Shown here in pieces: positions 49,382-61,130 of a stretch of DNA of 64,000 bases (its first letter is position 1; each line of letters starts with the position of its first letter). The stretch is from the NCBI GenBank assembly GCA_025667525.1, contig CM046878.1, positions 400,010,433 to 400,074,432 on the forward strand, given 5' to 3'. This DNA is from Glebionis coronaria (lineage: Eukaryota; Streptophyta; Magnoliopsida; Asterales; Asteraceae). The position numbers and the translations under genes were made by a program. A model generated the notes under the pieces. The model was not told where the DNA came from and ran no database searches. It worked only from the letters and a program-made list of their open reading frames with translations.

Positions 49382-50850
49382 CCGGAGATCGCTCTCAGCT
49401 CAGAAATTTCGCCAGCAAGTTTCTTGGTACGGTTCGATTTGGTAATGATAATATTGCAAAGATAATGGGTTATGGTGAATATCATATTGGGAATGTTATT
49501 ATTTCAAGAGTGTATTATGTGGAAGGTCTCGGTCACAACTTATTTTCTGTGGGACAATTTTGTGATGCAAACCTAGAAGTTGCTTTTCGAGAGCATACCT
49601 GCTTCATTCGTAATTTGGAAGGGGTTGATTTATTGAAAGGTACTCGAGGGAATAATTTGTACACTTTGTCTCTAAAAGACATGATGGCCGCTTCTCCCGT
49701 ATGTCTTCTCTCCAAAGCATCGAAGACTAAGTCATGGTTATGGCATCGACGGTTATCTCATCTTAACTTTGACGCTATTAATCACTTGGCGAAAAACGAA
49801 CTTGTTCGTGGTCTTCCTAAACTATCATTTCACAAGGATCATTTGTGTTCCGCGTGTACAATGGGGAAAAGCACCAAGAAATCTTACAAACCCAAGACGG
49901 AAGACACCAACCAAGAGAAACTTTATCTATTGCATATGGATCTTTGTGGGCCAATGCGTGTTGAAAGTCTTAGTGGCAAAAAATACATCCTCGTCATTGT
50001 CGATGATTACTCTCGGTTTACATGGGTGAAATTTCTTAAAGCAAAAAATGAGGCACCTAAATTCATCATCGGATTTCTCAAGATGATTCAAGTGCGTCTC
50101 AACACTACTGTCTGACGCATTCCTACAGATAATGGAACCGAATTTGTGAATCAAATCTTGCGTGATTATTATGAAGAAGTTGGCATATCTCATGAAACAT
50201 CCGTTGCACGCACTCCACAACAAAACGGTGTCGTTGAAAGGTGAAATCGCACACTTATGGAAGCTGCTCGAACGATGTTAATTTACGCAAAGGCTCCATT
50301 ATTTTTATGGGCAGAAGCAGTATCTACAGCAGTGTACACCCAGAACCGGTCACTAATTCGTAAACGCCATGGTAAAACACCTTATGAGCTTCTCCATGGA
50401 AAAGTACAAGATTTATCATATCTTCATGTATTTGGTTCTTTGTGCTATCCAAATAATGATGGTGACAATTTGGGAAAACTTCAACCAAAGGCTGATATTG
50501 GTATTTTCATTGGTTACGCACCCGCAAAGAAGGCATACCGAATCTACAACCGTAACTCTCGCAAGATCCTCGAAACTATGAATGTTGATTTTGATGAGCT
50601 GACAGCAATGGCTTCTGAGCAAAGCAGCTCTGAACCCGCACTTCATGAAATGGGACCCAGTAACATTAGCTCTGGTCTTGTCCCAAACAACCCTACTTCA
50701 TCATCATTTACACCACCTTCTAGGACTGAATGGGATACGTTGTTTCAACCTTTCTTTGATGAATTCTTTACTCCTCCAAGTATCGTTGCTCCAGAACCTG
50801 AAGTAATAGCTCCGGTAACCGAAGTTGTCGCTCCAGCAACCGTTGCATAA
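49330..50850 (+). pseudogene. Protease and integrase of element D, with internal stops
   Basis: One frame shows the protease site WYLDSGCSKHMTGD and then the GAG_pre-integrase/zinc part (LWHRRLSHLNF, CSACTMGKS). The integrase core follows (MDLCGPMRVES, IVDDYSRFTWV, TDNGTEFVNQ, ARTPQQNGVVE), then LMEAARTMLIYAKAPLFLWAEA split by stops, and the copia C-terminal block (VFGSLCYP, PKADIGIFIGYAP). Stops are TGA 50113-50115 directly before the TDNG motif, TGA 50242-50244 after VER, and TAA 50848-50850. All three DDE residues are present, but no intact protein can form. Confidence 0.92.
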
Positions 50851-51282
50851 TCAGATACATATGCACCTACAATTGGTCAAGATATACCTTCAACAAGTAA
50901 TTCTCAATCAACACATGTTTCAACTACCCATGTCATGCCTATTGATGATGAAGAGTATGATGATGATCACGATTTGGAATTCGCTCAAATGCGTGAACTT
51001 CCATTCTTTGGTGTACCTATTCCCGACCCTAATCAAGTCGGGTCGTCCACCTCAGAGGAAGCTCCTACTACGGTTTACTCCAATCCACGGATTCGTGAAC
51101 ATGACAGCAAGTGGACAAAGGATCATCCTATAGATTCTATTATTGGTGACCCTAATCATCCAGTATCCACATGAAGTCAGTTACAAGAAAATGCAATGTT
51201 TTGTTAGTTTGATGCTTTTCTCACTGAAGTTGAACCTAAGACATGGCAACAAGCTTTTACTCAATCATGTTGGATAGAAGCT
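50851..51282 (+). pseudogene. Integrase-RT linker of element D
   Basis: Same frame as protease and RT. It is an acidic, low-complexity linker (for example DDEEYDDDHDLEFAQ near 50940-50985) with stops TGA 51172-51174 and TAG 51205-51207, leading into the WIEAMQEEL start of reverse transcriptase. Confidence 0.8.
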
Positions 51283-52797
51283 ATGCAAGAAGAACTTAAC
51301 AAATTCATACGTCTTGAAGTTTGGGAACTTGTCCCATGCCCGGATCAAGTCCAGTTACTCACTTTGAAATGGGTTTACAAGGTGAAACTTGATGATTTAG
51401 GCGGAATATTGAAGAACAAAGCTCGACTAGTAGCTCGTGGATACAAACAATTATTGGGCATCGACTTTATGGAATCCTTTGCACCTGTTGCCCGTTTGGA
51501 AGCTATTAGACTATTCCTCGCTTATGCAGCCCATATGAATATGATCGTCTATCAGATGGATGTGAAGACGGCATTTCTTAATGGTGAACTCAAGGAAGAG
51601 GTCTATGTTCAACAACCGGATGGATTTGTGAATCTTAATTATCCTAATCATGTGTACAAGCTTAAGAAGGCTCTCTATGGGTTGAAGCAAGCTCCTCGCG
51701 CATGGTATGATCTATTGTCACAATTCCTCATTACGCAAGGCTTCGCTAAAGGCAAGGTGGATCCCACGCTGTTCATTCAGAAACGAGGTAAAGATATGAT
51801 TATGGTACAAATATATGTTGATGATATTATATTTGCAGCCTCGACCCAAACCTTATCGGATGAGTTTGGGACACTCATGTCTTCCAAGTTTAAGATGTCA
51901 ATGATGGGCAAGGTATCATTCTTCTTAGGTCTTCAGATATCTCAGAGTCCCAGAGGCATCTTTATCAATCAATCCAAGTATGCCCTTGAATCGCTTAAAA
52001 AGTATAAGATGGAATCTTGCGACCCCGTGGATACTCCAATGATGGAACGAACTAAGCTTGATGCAGATCCACATGGAGTTGCCGTTAATCCGACACTTTA
52101 TCGTGGAATGATAGGTACTCTTTTGTATATCACAGCCAGTCGACCTGATCTTCAGTTTGCTATATCTATGTGTGCTAGGTACCAAACTAGGCCTACTGAG
52201 TTACACTTAGCTACTGTTAAAAGGATCTTTCGATATCTTAAAGGAACCATTAATCGGGGACTTTGGTATTCGAAGGACTCTTCTATTGCACTAATGGCAT
52301 ATGCAGATGCGGATCACGCGGGTTGTCAAGATACAAGGCGTAGCACGAGTGGAACTTTGCAACTACTAGGAGATCGACTAATCAGTTGGGCATCAAAAAG
52401 GAAGAAAAGCGCTGCAATTTCAAGTACGGAAGCAGAATACATAGCTATGTCCAGTTGTTGTGCTCAAATTCTTTGGATGAGATCGCAATTAACCGACTAT
52501 GGTCTAGGTTTCAACAAGATTCTGATGTACTGCGACAACAAAAGTGCAATTTCCTTATGCTGCAACAATGTTCAATTCTCCCGGTCGAAGCATATTGACA
52601 TTCGCTATCATTTCATCAAGGAGCAAGTGGAAAATGGAGTAATAGAGCTTTACTTTGTCCGATCTGAGTATCAATTGGCGGATATTTTCACGAAGGCTTT
52701 AGATCACGCTCGAATTGAATTTTTGGCCGACAAGCTAGGAATGAGAACTTTCTCTCCTGAGACTCTAAAGGAACTAGCAGATGAAGCGAAAGAATAG
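51283..52797 (+). CDS. Reverse transcriptase and RNase H of element D (open frame)
   Basis: 504 codons, uninterrupted. The copia RT motifs are [65 protein letters not shown] and the catalytic IYVDDIIFA. The RNase H motifs are [17 protein letters not shown] and CDNKSAI, ending in [15 protein letters not shown]. It copies the genomic RNA. The upstream stop at 51205 cuts it off from the polyprotein, so it would need a new start. Length and motif set are complete for copia. The frame at 52386-52598 is a shadow. Confidence 0.93.
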   Translation: MQEELNKFIRLEVWELVPCPDQVQLLTLKWVYKVKLDDLGGILKNKARLVARGYKQLLGIDFMESFAPVARLEAIRLFLAYAAHMNMIVYQMDVKTAFLNGELKEEVYVQQPDGFVNLNYPNHVYKLKKALYGLKQAPRAWYDLLSQFLITQGFAKGKVDPTLFIQKRGKDMIMVQIYVDDIIFAASTQTLSDEFGTLMSSKFKMSMMGKVSFFLGLQISQSPRGIFINQSKYALESLKKYKMESCDPVDTPMMERTKLDADPHGVAVNPTLYRGMIGTLLYITASRPDLQFAISMCARYQTRPTELHLATVKRIFRYLKGTINRGLWYSKDSSIALMAYADADHAGCQDTRRSTSGTLQLLGDRLISWASKRKKSAAISSTEAEYIAMSSCCAQILWMRSQLTDYGLGFNKILMYCDNKSAISLCCNNVQFSRSKHIDIRYHFIKEQVENGVIELYFVRSEYQLADIFTKALDHARIEFLADKLGMRTFSPETLKELADEAKE

Positions 52798-54586
52798 TCT
52801 TGGTAAAACTATTCTCCGTATCCTTGGTGATCATTTGTATATATTGTTTATATTTTTATCCACAAAAGCAAAATACAAAAATATAAAACCATATAAAAAC
52901 CATAAAAATTGAAAAATTCATAAAAATCCAAAAATATTTTTACTTTATTTTTTTAAAGGCATGTCTTTTGGTACGATAATATTTACGGCCTTAGAAATGT
53001 TGATTAATATTGACAAGGCGCCATAAATAGAGTTCGTACAAAAGTTGTAAATATTTCATAAAACATGCCCTTATGGCTTGTAGTTATTTCAGACTACAAC
53101 CCGGTTTCACATTAAAGTCAAGTATTTCTTATGAAAGCTTTGGCTCACAACGGGAATTAATTTTCTCAGGCAAGGTTTACTTTAAAACCTTGTAAGGGAT
53201 TGGTCTAACACAAATCTATGTACGTTTCAGTGCATTTATTTGTTAAAACAAGAGAAGTCTTGTTTTTATGAAGTTATCATCTCTACAACCATAGCAATCT
53301 ACAATTGGTATCTACTTACTCGACGATGCGACTACTCAACCGACGAATACAACTCTTTCAATAGAACACGGGTCAACAATTGAGGGGGAGCAATTGTCAA
53401 GCATTCAGAATCTTCGATGCCGAACGTGCCAAGCTCACTAACTGGTGTCAAGACAACAATACCAATCGTACATGTGGTGTCAAGAGATGACTTCAGACGT
53501 GACGAGGCGACCAACATATGCTGACAAGAACCATTTGATCTTATCATATGATGTTCTCATCTATCAGGTCCAACCTTGTCAATTCTTTTCTAATATGGTG
53601 AATATGTGATCATATTACAAATCGGTATCATATCTCATGCGTTTGATATCATGAAGATAAAACGGACTTGAATTTTTCTTCCCAAAACCTTTGATAAAAC
53701 TTCATTAAATCAATTGATATTAAAAACATCGATTGGGTTAATATTTTTAATATGGGGGAGAAAATGTGATTTAATATGGGATATTATCACAAATGGTTTG
53801 ACTTAATGTGTTGGCTCATCCCGACATGTGCGAAATGTTTTCGAATATCGTGGCATATGTTAAGGGGGAGCAAAACGGATTTGCATATCAAAATGGATTT
53901 TCATGGTGACATATACTTACCCGAAACCCATTTATTTCACGACGATGAAGATTGTGGTGACATAAGGATGGTAGGATAGGTTAAGTCCTATGATTCTTCC
54001 AGAACCGGAGGAATCTTCCCAAGGACATTCCATAGCTAGAAATAGTAGTCCTTAGGAAAGTTGGAGAAAGGTTGTGAACGTAGCTGAATGCCGACCAAGT
54101 ACTTAAGTTAGCACTGGAACAATCACAACAAGGTGCTAGTTATGACGTATTGGTAAGCATTGAAGGGGTTGAAGAATGAAAAACAATTGTAAAGATAAAG
54201 GGTGTAAAGAAAGAAGCCCTCCTTACAACTTTAGGTAGAAACCGGGTCAATACATATGCTATTGAGATCATTTTAATGATTCTCGATATTGAAGACAGAC
54301 ATCATGGACCCAGTGATGAAATGCACAACCCATCCCAGCTAACTCAGATATCTCTCAAAAGGTATTTGTTTTAATCACACGGAGACAACGCATTATCTAT
54401 TGATTTATTCACTCCGAATAAATTGGTATTGAAAAGGTGGCACTCCTCTCCAGCCTCCGATCACTAAAATCCAAAATGCACGATCGAGTCTAGAGCCATT
54501 TGAGATCATCAAATATCTCATTAGGACACACTTTCATATTTCCTTGCTTCTTCATACACTGTGAAAAGTAAGAAAGATTTTAAGAG

Positions 54587-54982
54587 TCCTACGCAAAATC
54601 TTCATGATCTTGCCTGAACATCCGAGTAATACGAAAGTATTTACAATGAAGATGGAAATCCTTCTTGAGCGAATATCAAAAAGCTCATGGTAGGTGACTT
54701 GTGCGATTCTTTATGAATCAAACTTGTGATAACTGGAAAGCAACAGCTGTTTAATTCTTAACTGAATTTAAACACGTTCCAGGCCTCTACGCAATATCTT
54801 AGTGATCTTGCCAGAACACTCAGAGTGATACCTTAGTGTTCACAGTGATGAGTGGAAATCCTTCTAGTGTTAACCTCAAACAGCACTTGGTAGGTAACTT
54901 GCAAGATTCTATACGAATCAAGCTCGTGACAACTGGAAAGCAACGATAGTGCGGTTCTTAATTGAATTTCACTTGTTCCAGG
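54587..54982. repeat. Diverged tandem duplication of about 198 bp
   Basis: 54587-54784 and 54785-54982 share the order of blocks: ACGCAAaATCTT, GATCTTGCC, GTGGAAATCCTT-like, GGTAGGTGACTTG-like, AACTGGAAAGCAAC, and a final GTTCCAGG. Substitutions are scattered. Confidence 0.75.
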
Positions 54983-55627
54983 AACATGAATTGACGGCTT
55001 CAAATCATGCGGATATTCTTATCCAAATGATTCACTCTTTATGTTCGCAGTCAGCTTTGGACGGTCGATTAAAGAGAACGGGTTTACCCGCGAAATCCTG
55101 TCAGGAAGTTACTTAATTGAAACTATCCGTCACAGGTACGATATCTAATATCGTCCAACGGTCGTCACCGACCGGAGGTAAAATGCTACCGATTTAGAAT
55201 GAAATTTTCAAAGCCATTTCGTTCGTGTCTACTTATGTTGCGGCATTCGAAGACGGTGGCGTTGCGGAATCGGAGAAGAAGTCGTCCCCGCATGCTTATA
55301 CTTTATGCACCTAATACCTCATATAATTCAAGAAATCCTAAAAGTTAAGTCTTCCGCTGTATCGAACTCTGAAGCTTTCAAGAATTACTAAGGTATAAGT
55401 ATGTGGGACGTGAGGTCACGAAGAGGCAAAGATCACAAGTGATGGATGCACGAGATCAAGGCAAGAGATTAATGCTCAAGATTGATATCAAAGATCACAT
55501 CAGCATGTTCACCAGAAAAAGAAAAGGAAAAGAAAGACGAAGACTACGAGCTCAAGACAAGCATAGTATGCTAGGTTCATTTCATTATTGTAACTCGGTT
55601 AACGCCCTTGTTTGGAGTGACCTCCCT

Positions 55628-55638
55628 TAGGGGGAGAT
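55628..55638 (+). other. Polypurine tract of element D
   Basis: TAGGGGGAGAT lies directly before the 3' LTR start TGTTGG. Confidence 0.93.
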
Positions 55639-55959
55639 TGTTGGAAATACGTTTTACTTATTAAGAAGGATCGGTCACTCCAACGATAGTCCATGTAATA
55701 GCTCGTAGTTTAGTTAACTTTCTTTATTTAACAAACAAGAACAAGCCTAGCCTACAACATGTGTAGGCCGGCCCAAATGTAAGCCCAAGCCCATGACAAG
55801 GGCTTGGGTATATAAACCCTCTCCTTTGATGGAGAGGGTGGTGTGGTTTCATAATTTACACATAGTTCTCTTAACTTTCTCTCTCTAAAAAGTGTGAAAT
55901 CCACCATCTCTCTATCTCTTTCTCTCTCTAAAAACATAAGCAAGATTTACATTTCTACA
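55639..55959 (+). repeat. Element D 3' LTR
   Basis: 321 bp, three substitutions relative to 31362-31682. It keeps the three hairpins and the TATA box. Confidence 0.96.
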
Positions 55960-55964
55960 ATCGG
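55960..55964. repeat. Target-site duplication of element D, right copy (atcgg)
   Basis: Identical to 31357-31361. Confidence 0.93.
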
Positions 55965-58406
55965 GTCATACAATCATTCGGGTCCAAATCGATAAACAAA
56001 CAATCGGGACAACTAGTATCCTTTTTCATAAAAACTAACATGTTATCTCCCTCGCGGGTTTATAAATCATTTCATAAAAACATTTAAAAGAGTGCGAGGC
56101 TCTGAACTCACGTTGATGTGGGAAGGCGGGTTATCGGCAATTCGGACGTACGGTACGTGCTTCAATCACGGAAACCTAGACAAATAATACTCGTCTTAGA
56201 CTCTTGTCCAATGACTTTATAAAAATAACAATTATGTATACATATGATGATTTTATATATATGATGATCAAGTGGGTTTACATATTCTCATTTACTCATT
56301 TTAGTGTTATGTGTTGATAACTTTTATACTAGTTTACTAGTTTTACCTATTTACATGTTTTAAGTCCAATAAGCTTATTATAAGTTCTTTAACTTGTATT
56401 AATCCATTTTATACTTGTATTATCAGTATTTACACTTTACATGTTGGGCCTAAATCAGTTAAGCCCAATAAATAAGTTTATAAATGTTTTAGCCCATTTT
56501 GTTGTATTATTAGTCCAATAACGTTAACTTACCCCGTTAATGTCCGTATGTTATATAGTTCGGGTTTTATCGGTTTTTGCTTGTTATATATGTTTATATA
56601 TCAGTATATGAGTTTATAAAAGTTTACATTAGACGGGTCCAACCGTCTAAGTTTTATTCAACAAAAACGTTAATTTTATGGTAATAGCCGAAAAAGTCGT
56701 AAAAATCATGTTTATAGTTTTATAACTTATAAAACTTATCAAACTACCATTTTTATAAAATGTCCATTTATTTATCCTTATAAATATTTATATAAATGTA
56801 TTATATGAGTTAGTGGGTTTTAATTCACATTTTATACTATTTTTATTTGAGTGCTTATATAATACTATTATACTTTAATTTCCAAAATCTGATTTTTACT
56901 TTCATGTTCACCAAAACAGCCCTATCTAGAGTTCTATATGGAGATAGAAGCTCAAATTTTTATGAAATAAAATACATGATATGTGCTCCATTTAACTCTT
57001 CTATAGCTACTGTTGAATCAGCCTCTAAGTATTTTCTAAAAATCGTCCAAAACAGTGAACTCAGATTTGTACTCTAAACTTGCTTTGATCATATCTCACT
57101 CATCCTAATGATGCCATTGCATGGCCAACTCTCACATGTGTACAAGACATATTACTTACTGTATATTGATTCTACTTTGCCATTTTATGAGTTCATCACA
57201 TGGTTCTTTACTGTTTTATACAGCCATCATTTTAAGCATGATTTTAACCTTTTTACATATAGTTTTTCATCTTTTTGCCTATGATTATCAACACCAAATC
57301 CCCACATAATATTTTTATCATCATATAATCATCATATACATATACAATAGGAAAGAAAATACATGATTACATAATCAAAATAACAAGAGGGTGAGGAGAA
57401 CAATCTTTATACCACCATGATGATGTAGGTTATGATCAAGACATGGATTTTGATGGAGAAACTTGTGGTAAACCAAGACCATCTTCAAGACCACCAATAT
57501 TCATGAACTCCTTGTGGAAAATCAGCCCCAAGAATCCATAGAAACTCCTCCTTGGATGTTATAATCACCACCAATCTTCAAGTCTTCTATAGGTTTCCAT
57601 CTTATGCAAGTTAAACATAAGATTTATGGTGGAAAATTTGATGAACATGGTGGTGGTGGTGGCAATAGGGACGACACAAAGAAGAGCCAAGGGAGAGAGA
57701 GGAGTGGTTTGCATGAGAGAAATGAGAGAGTGGTTTGAGTGTTAGTTGTTTTGAGGTGGTTTTGTGGTTTGATTAAGCTTACAAGTTAAGCTTGTATGAC
57801 AAGTGTAAACTTGTTAAGAAAACTTGACACCTCATAGGTGTAAGTTGCTAGTTTTGGCCGTGGGTTTGTGGGGGTGGGGCAAGTGTCCCACTTGTCTCAT
57901 ACCCATTTAATTACGGGTACTCCTCGATTCTAGTTTCCTCGATTTGCGTGCCCTCGGTTCGTTTTACGAAAAACGTTTTTATAAATTATGAATCAACGGC
58001 ACAAAACGAATCTAATAAAAATTGTCTCATCAAAAACGGGGTTCAAAAACGTAAATACGTAATCCTAAGGTTTCCGGTTAGTCGTAAAGGACGTTAAATT
58101 AAAATCGTAAGTCCTAATCTCTTCTCATAAATTGGTGAGTTTATGAACCAACTCAAAATTAAAATCCCAAAATAATATTCACGGATAAATTTATTTCCTG
58201 AAATGTCGTACTGTCACCAAAAACGGTGTATGTAAACGTAAGCACGTAACGTAGAATCCTCCGGTTTAGACGTAGTCGATGCTACTCCAAGACGTAAATC
58301 CAAATTTTTTCCCAAAAATAAGTGAGTTCATATTATAAAATTAAAATAATGTTTTTAAATAAATATTGAGAATAAAATATCAACCATAAATTGACGGATT
58401 GTCACA
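55965..58406 (-). repeat. Element B 5' LTR, second segment
   Basis: It continues 30366-31361 and ends GTCACA at 58406. It lacks the roughly 363-bp block found at 21840-22203 in the left LTR. Frames at 56847 and 57121 mirror those in the left LTR and are not genes. Confidence 0.93.
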
Positions 58407-58411
58407 GTTAT
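58407..58411. repeat. Target-site duplication of element B, right copy (gttat)
   Basis: Identical to 6641-6645. Confidence 0.93.
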
Positions 58412-58683
58412 GTCCAATCGCAATTGCCATTTCAGAAGTAAGATTGATATGTTGGTTTATTCCAGAATCATAACATTCGTGGTATAATTGTAGAAAAGTC
58501 TTAACAGCTTCCTGAACACCGTTTTAAGTGGAAAGATAATTCTATAGTTCTATTATGTTGTCACTTAAAAAAAAGCATATCCAAGAACCATGTAATCAAG
58601 AAATGCCACCGAAAGAATGTGAATGATCTTACCTTCCTTTGCGGACATATCACCAATTCCTATGGTAAATGCGGAGATTGTAC
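58412..58683 (-). pseudogene. Two exon-like blocks of an unidentified minus-strand gene
   Basis: On the minus strand, 58683-58633 reads ISAFTIGIGDMSAKE in one frame. It is preceded by an AG after a T-rich stretch and followed by GTAAG. The next block starts at 58507 after a CAGGAAG acceptor and in phase reads AVKTFLQLYHECYDSGINQ onward to 58412. It then crosses the target site of element B into the left flank and stops at 6587-6589. I do not recognise the protein. The GIGD block faintly recalls a conserved motif of RNA polymerase large subunits, but the following residues do not fit. It could be a last exon interrupted by B, or a decayed copy. Confidence 0.4.
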
Positions 58684-59134
58684 CTATAAAGTTTAGACCA
58701 AGAAAATGATGTTATCGTCTTCATCTTGCATATGCTTTAAAAACGATAAAGCCATAAACTGACTTTGAAAAAACATATAAGCATCCTCTAATCAACTAAT
58801 TTCATCAAAAGAACATTTGGGGATAAAGAAAATACACGATAATCCTCTGCCGCAATGATCGGCCTAAAAATAGTGGATCGCGGTGTTGTCTTAATACCAG
58901 GCACCAGCTCCCGCTACGATGGTCTGTAGAGAACGACATGGTGTTAGTTTCCGACATACATGTGAGTAGCCAAAGTGGAAGATGCGAAAAACATTTAACG
59001 CAATATCATCCAACTGCAATGAAAATATTGGTAAACATTCGTGAAGATGTACTACTAGAAATGGGTGAAATAGTTCCTAAATTTGACAAAAATGATGGTA
59101 TCATTGATCATTCACGTGCCAATGTATACAAAAA

Positions 59135-59512
59135 TTAAAAGATGACCTTGTCAAATCTAGGGAAGTCAAATTTCAATCTTGAGCACATCGGTACCTGGAT
59201 TTTTAAATTTTTTGCACGCTCTTGCCACAGGGATTGGTCGCAATCGAAAGCCAGAATACCAAAATCTGGACAGAAAATGAAGTTCAACCGAACGGAAACT
59301 ATTGAGGTAACAAAAATACGAATCTACTTGGGGCACATTATGATAAGCATACCTTGGGCTTTGTATTTTTAGGAGCACATTCTATGTTAACTTTCATGGG
59401 CTCAATCAACACCCCAACGTATAGTATCGGTCACATCAACAGTTTGTCTCTGCGTATGACCATGTCCAGGTGCATTAAGGAAGCCTACTAATATACAGTC
59501 CATGTAGCCAAC
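59135..59512 (-). pseudogene. Further exon-like blocks of the same minus-strand region
   Basis: 59512-59353 (acceptor TATATAG, donor AAG|GTATG) reads VGYMDCILVGFLNAPGHG and onward. One shift near 59408 leads to EPMKVNIECAPKNTKPK before the donor. The next block starts at 59265 after TTTCTGTCCAG and reads FGILAFDCDQSLWQERAKN onward, open for 43 codons to a TAA at 59135-59137. Splice signals and amino-acid composition look genuine, but the frames do not join cleanly. I recognise no family. A pseudogene is most likely. Confidence 0.35.
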
Positions 59513-60563
59513 CTATATAAATTATTATATACCATTTAAGAAGTTTTTGATACGGGTTTGCATAATAAAGGAAAAAAGTGACTATGTAAAATGACCATGG
59601 ATTTTTTTTTTTTTGAAAATGACAGAGTTGTGAAGTTCGTAGTACAAAACAAAATTATTAGTATTTTGGCGCAAGCGCAACATTCAAAAGAATTACCTTG
59701 AGCTCAAATATGACCCCAAAAAGAAGTAAACACAATGGTATATGGCTTGGAACAACATTTACTGATTACATCACCTAGAAATAGGTATCAGTTTTTGAAA
59801 GAATATCATGTCCGTTACCAAGAATTAAAAATGGCAAAAGATAGCTAACTAAACTTACCTAAAGTTGTACATTATTTTCACCATTTTCGTCATCTTTCAA
59901 CCCATCGAAATTTCTTAATCACCAAACCCTGCACATAGAACATCGTAAATAAAGACCTAACAAATAAAGAGATCATAATGCCATGATTCAATGGTTTATT
60001 TATATTACTAATATAAGAAACTCGTACACTGCCTTTGTAAGGCTTGAACGATAATTGCTTGCTGCACAAAATCATGCAGTGACTACTTTACATTTTCTCT
60101 TATAATTTAAGAAAATCTTGAATAAACATTATATATAATCTAAAAACAATGAAAGAGAGTGAACAATTAGGGTGAGTATGTTGCTGACAGATTTGTGTTC
60201 CCCATATACGGTGTCAGTTATTGACCAAAGGTAACTATTTAGGGTATTTTTACATAATGTTCGTAAAATTGATTTTTTAGCAATCTGCTTAGGTATGTAA
60301 TATTTGACACCTGATAGAAACCTATTAAGCCCCATGATGGTATTATTTAACTCATTATAAAGAAACTTTAAGAAAAATGTACTTGATACTAAGATGATGC
60401 ACTCCTGAATACCAAGACCACAGTAGACGGTGTCACTGAAGTTCATCTCAAATGCTCATGTTCCTTGACCTTGTCCATCATACCGAACCTACTGATCATG
60501 CACCCATTACACATATCAATGGTAAAAAATCTAAATGATAACGTTTAAATGACAGTTGAGTAC

Positions 60564-60644
60564 CGTTAGGGGCGCCTCTTTGCTTCTTCCGTTCAGCTCC
60601 ATCAGCTCATTGTAATGATGAGTTGGGTTTATCCTCAGCTTTTC
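60564..60644 (-). pseudogene. Exon-like block, 27 codons
   Basis: Bounded by a strong acceptor (TTTTCTGATTGTTACAG) and a GT donor. One frame is fully open and reads EKLRINPTHHYNELMELNG onward; the other two frames have stops. Same strand as the blocks at 58.4-59.5 kb. No recognisable family. Confidence 0.35.
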
Positions 60645-60696
60645 CTGTAACAATCAGAAAATATAAGTTGTGCAAGCAACCTCTTATAACAATAGG

Positions 60697-61130
60697 TTGG
60701 CTATCGACATAAGCTATCAAAACAACCCTTGATAATATGTTGAAACTTAAAACATGAAAATAGATGCTGAAAATAAGCTATGCAAACAGGCCCTAATAAT
60801 ATTTTAGGACGTCAAAGTTGTTGCTGAAACATGTCATCTAAACAACCCCTAAAGCATGTTAAAGCACTAAGTGGCTGCTGAAATATGTTATACGAACAAC
60901 ACCTAATGACATGTTAAAGAGGCCGAAATGGATGCTGAAAATAAATTATGCAAACAGACTAATATATAGTATGTCAAGAGGCCAAAATTGTTGCTAAAAT
61001 ACACAATCTAAACAGTCCCTAATAATATGTTAAAGACGCCAAATGGCTGCTATAATATGTTATTCAAACAGCCCATATTGACAATTTAAAGACGCCGAAA
61101 TGGCAGCTGAAAATAAATTATCCAAACATC
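60697..61130. repeat. Diverged tandem repeat, unit about 57 bp, about 7 copies
   Basis: Units begin GCTGAAAATA or GCTGAAATAT and contain CAAACA-CCCTAAT and GTTAAAGA-GCC blocks. Unit lengths are 54-59 bp and copies differ from each other by roughly a quarter. It lies among the exon-like blocks, possibly in an intron. Confidence 0.8.

Larger units (their letters stand above)
52798..55638 (+). other. Long 3' region of element D without ORF
   Basis: 2.84 kb separate the pol stop from the polypurine tract. No frame exceeds about 75 codons, and none resembles an env-like or other known product. It contains three further GGGGGAG motifs (53384-53390, 53754-53760, 53864-53870) that imitate the polypurine tract; the first lies between ACAATTG and CAATTGT. 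It also holds a diverged tandem duplication (54587-54982). It may be regulatory, a decayed captured segment or env relic; undecided. Confidence 0.75.
31362..55959 (+). mobile_element. Element D: Ty1/copia retrotransposon, inactive, host of element C
   Basis: D has two 321-bp LTRs (TGTTGG...TCTACA) differing at three positions, a perfect 5-bp TSD, a Met-tRNA primer site and a TTAGGGGGAGAT polypurine tract. Without C it is about 12.2 kb, large for copia. The extra length is a coiled-coil stretch between zinc knuckle and protease, and 2.84 kb after pol. Domain order (gag, protease, integrase, RT, RNase H) is copia. gag-pol has at least three frameshifts and six stops. The polyprotein layout resembles copia elements I know from Asteraceae. 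Confidence 0.95.

Noticed and set aside
53776..53979. Possible env-like ORF after pol of D
   Set aside because: 67 codons, no signal peptide or membrane segment, and no conserved motif.
55343..55363. GTCTTCCGCTGTAT in the D tail, matching the LTR-end loop of B
   Set aside because: About 15 matching bases with no similarity on either side; probably chance.
58938..59138. 66-codon plus-strand frame
   Set aside because: It overlaps the minus-strand exon-like area only at its end and has no recognisable domain; I could not decide in favour of either strand, so it is not called.
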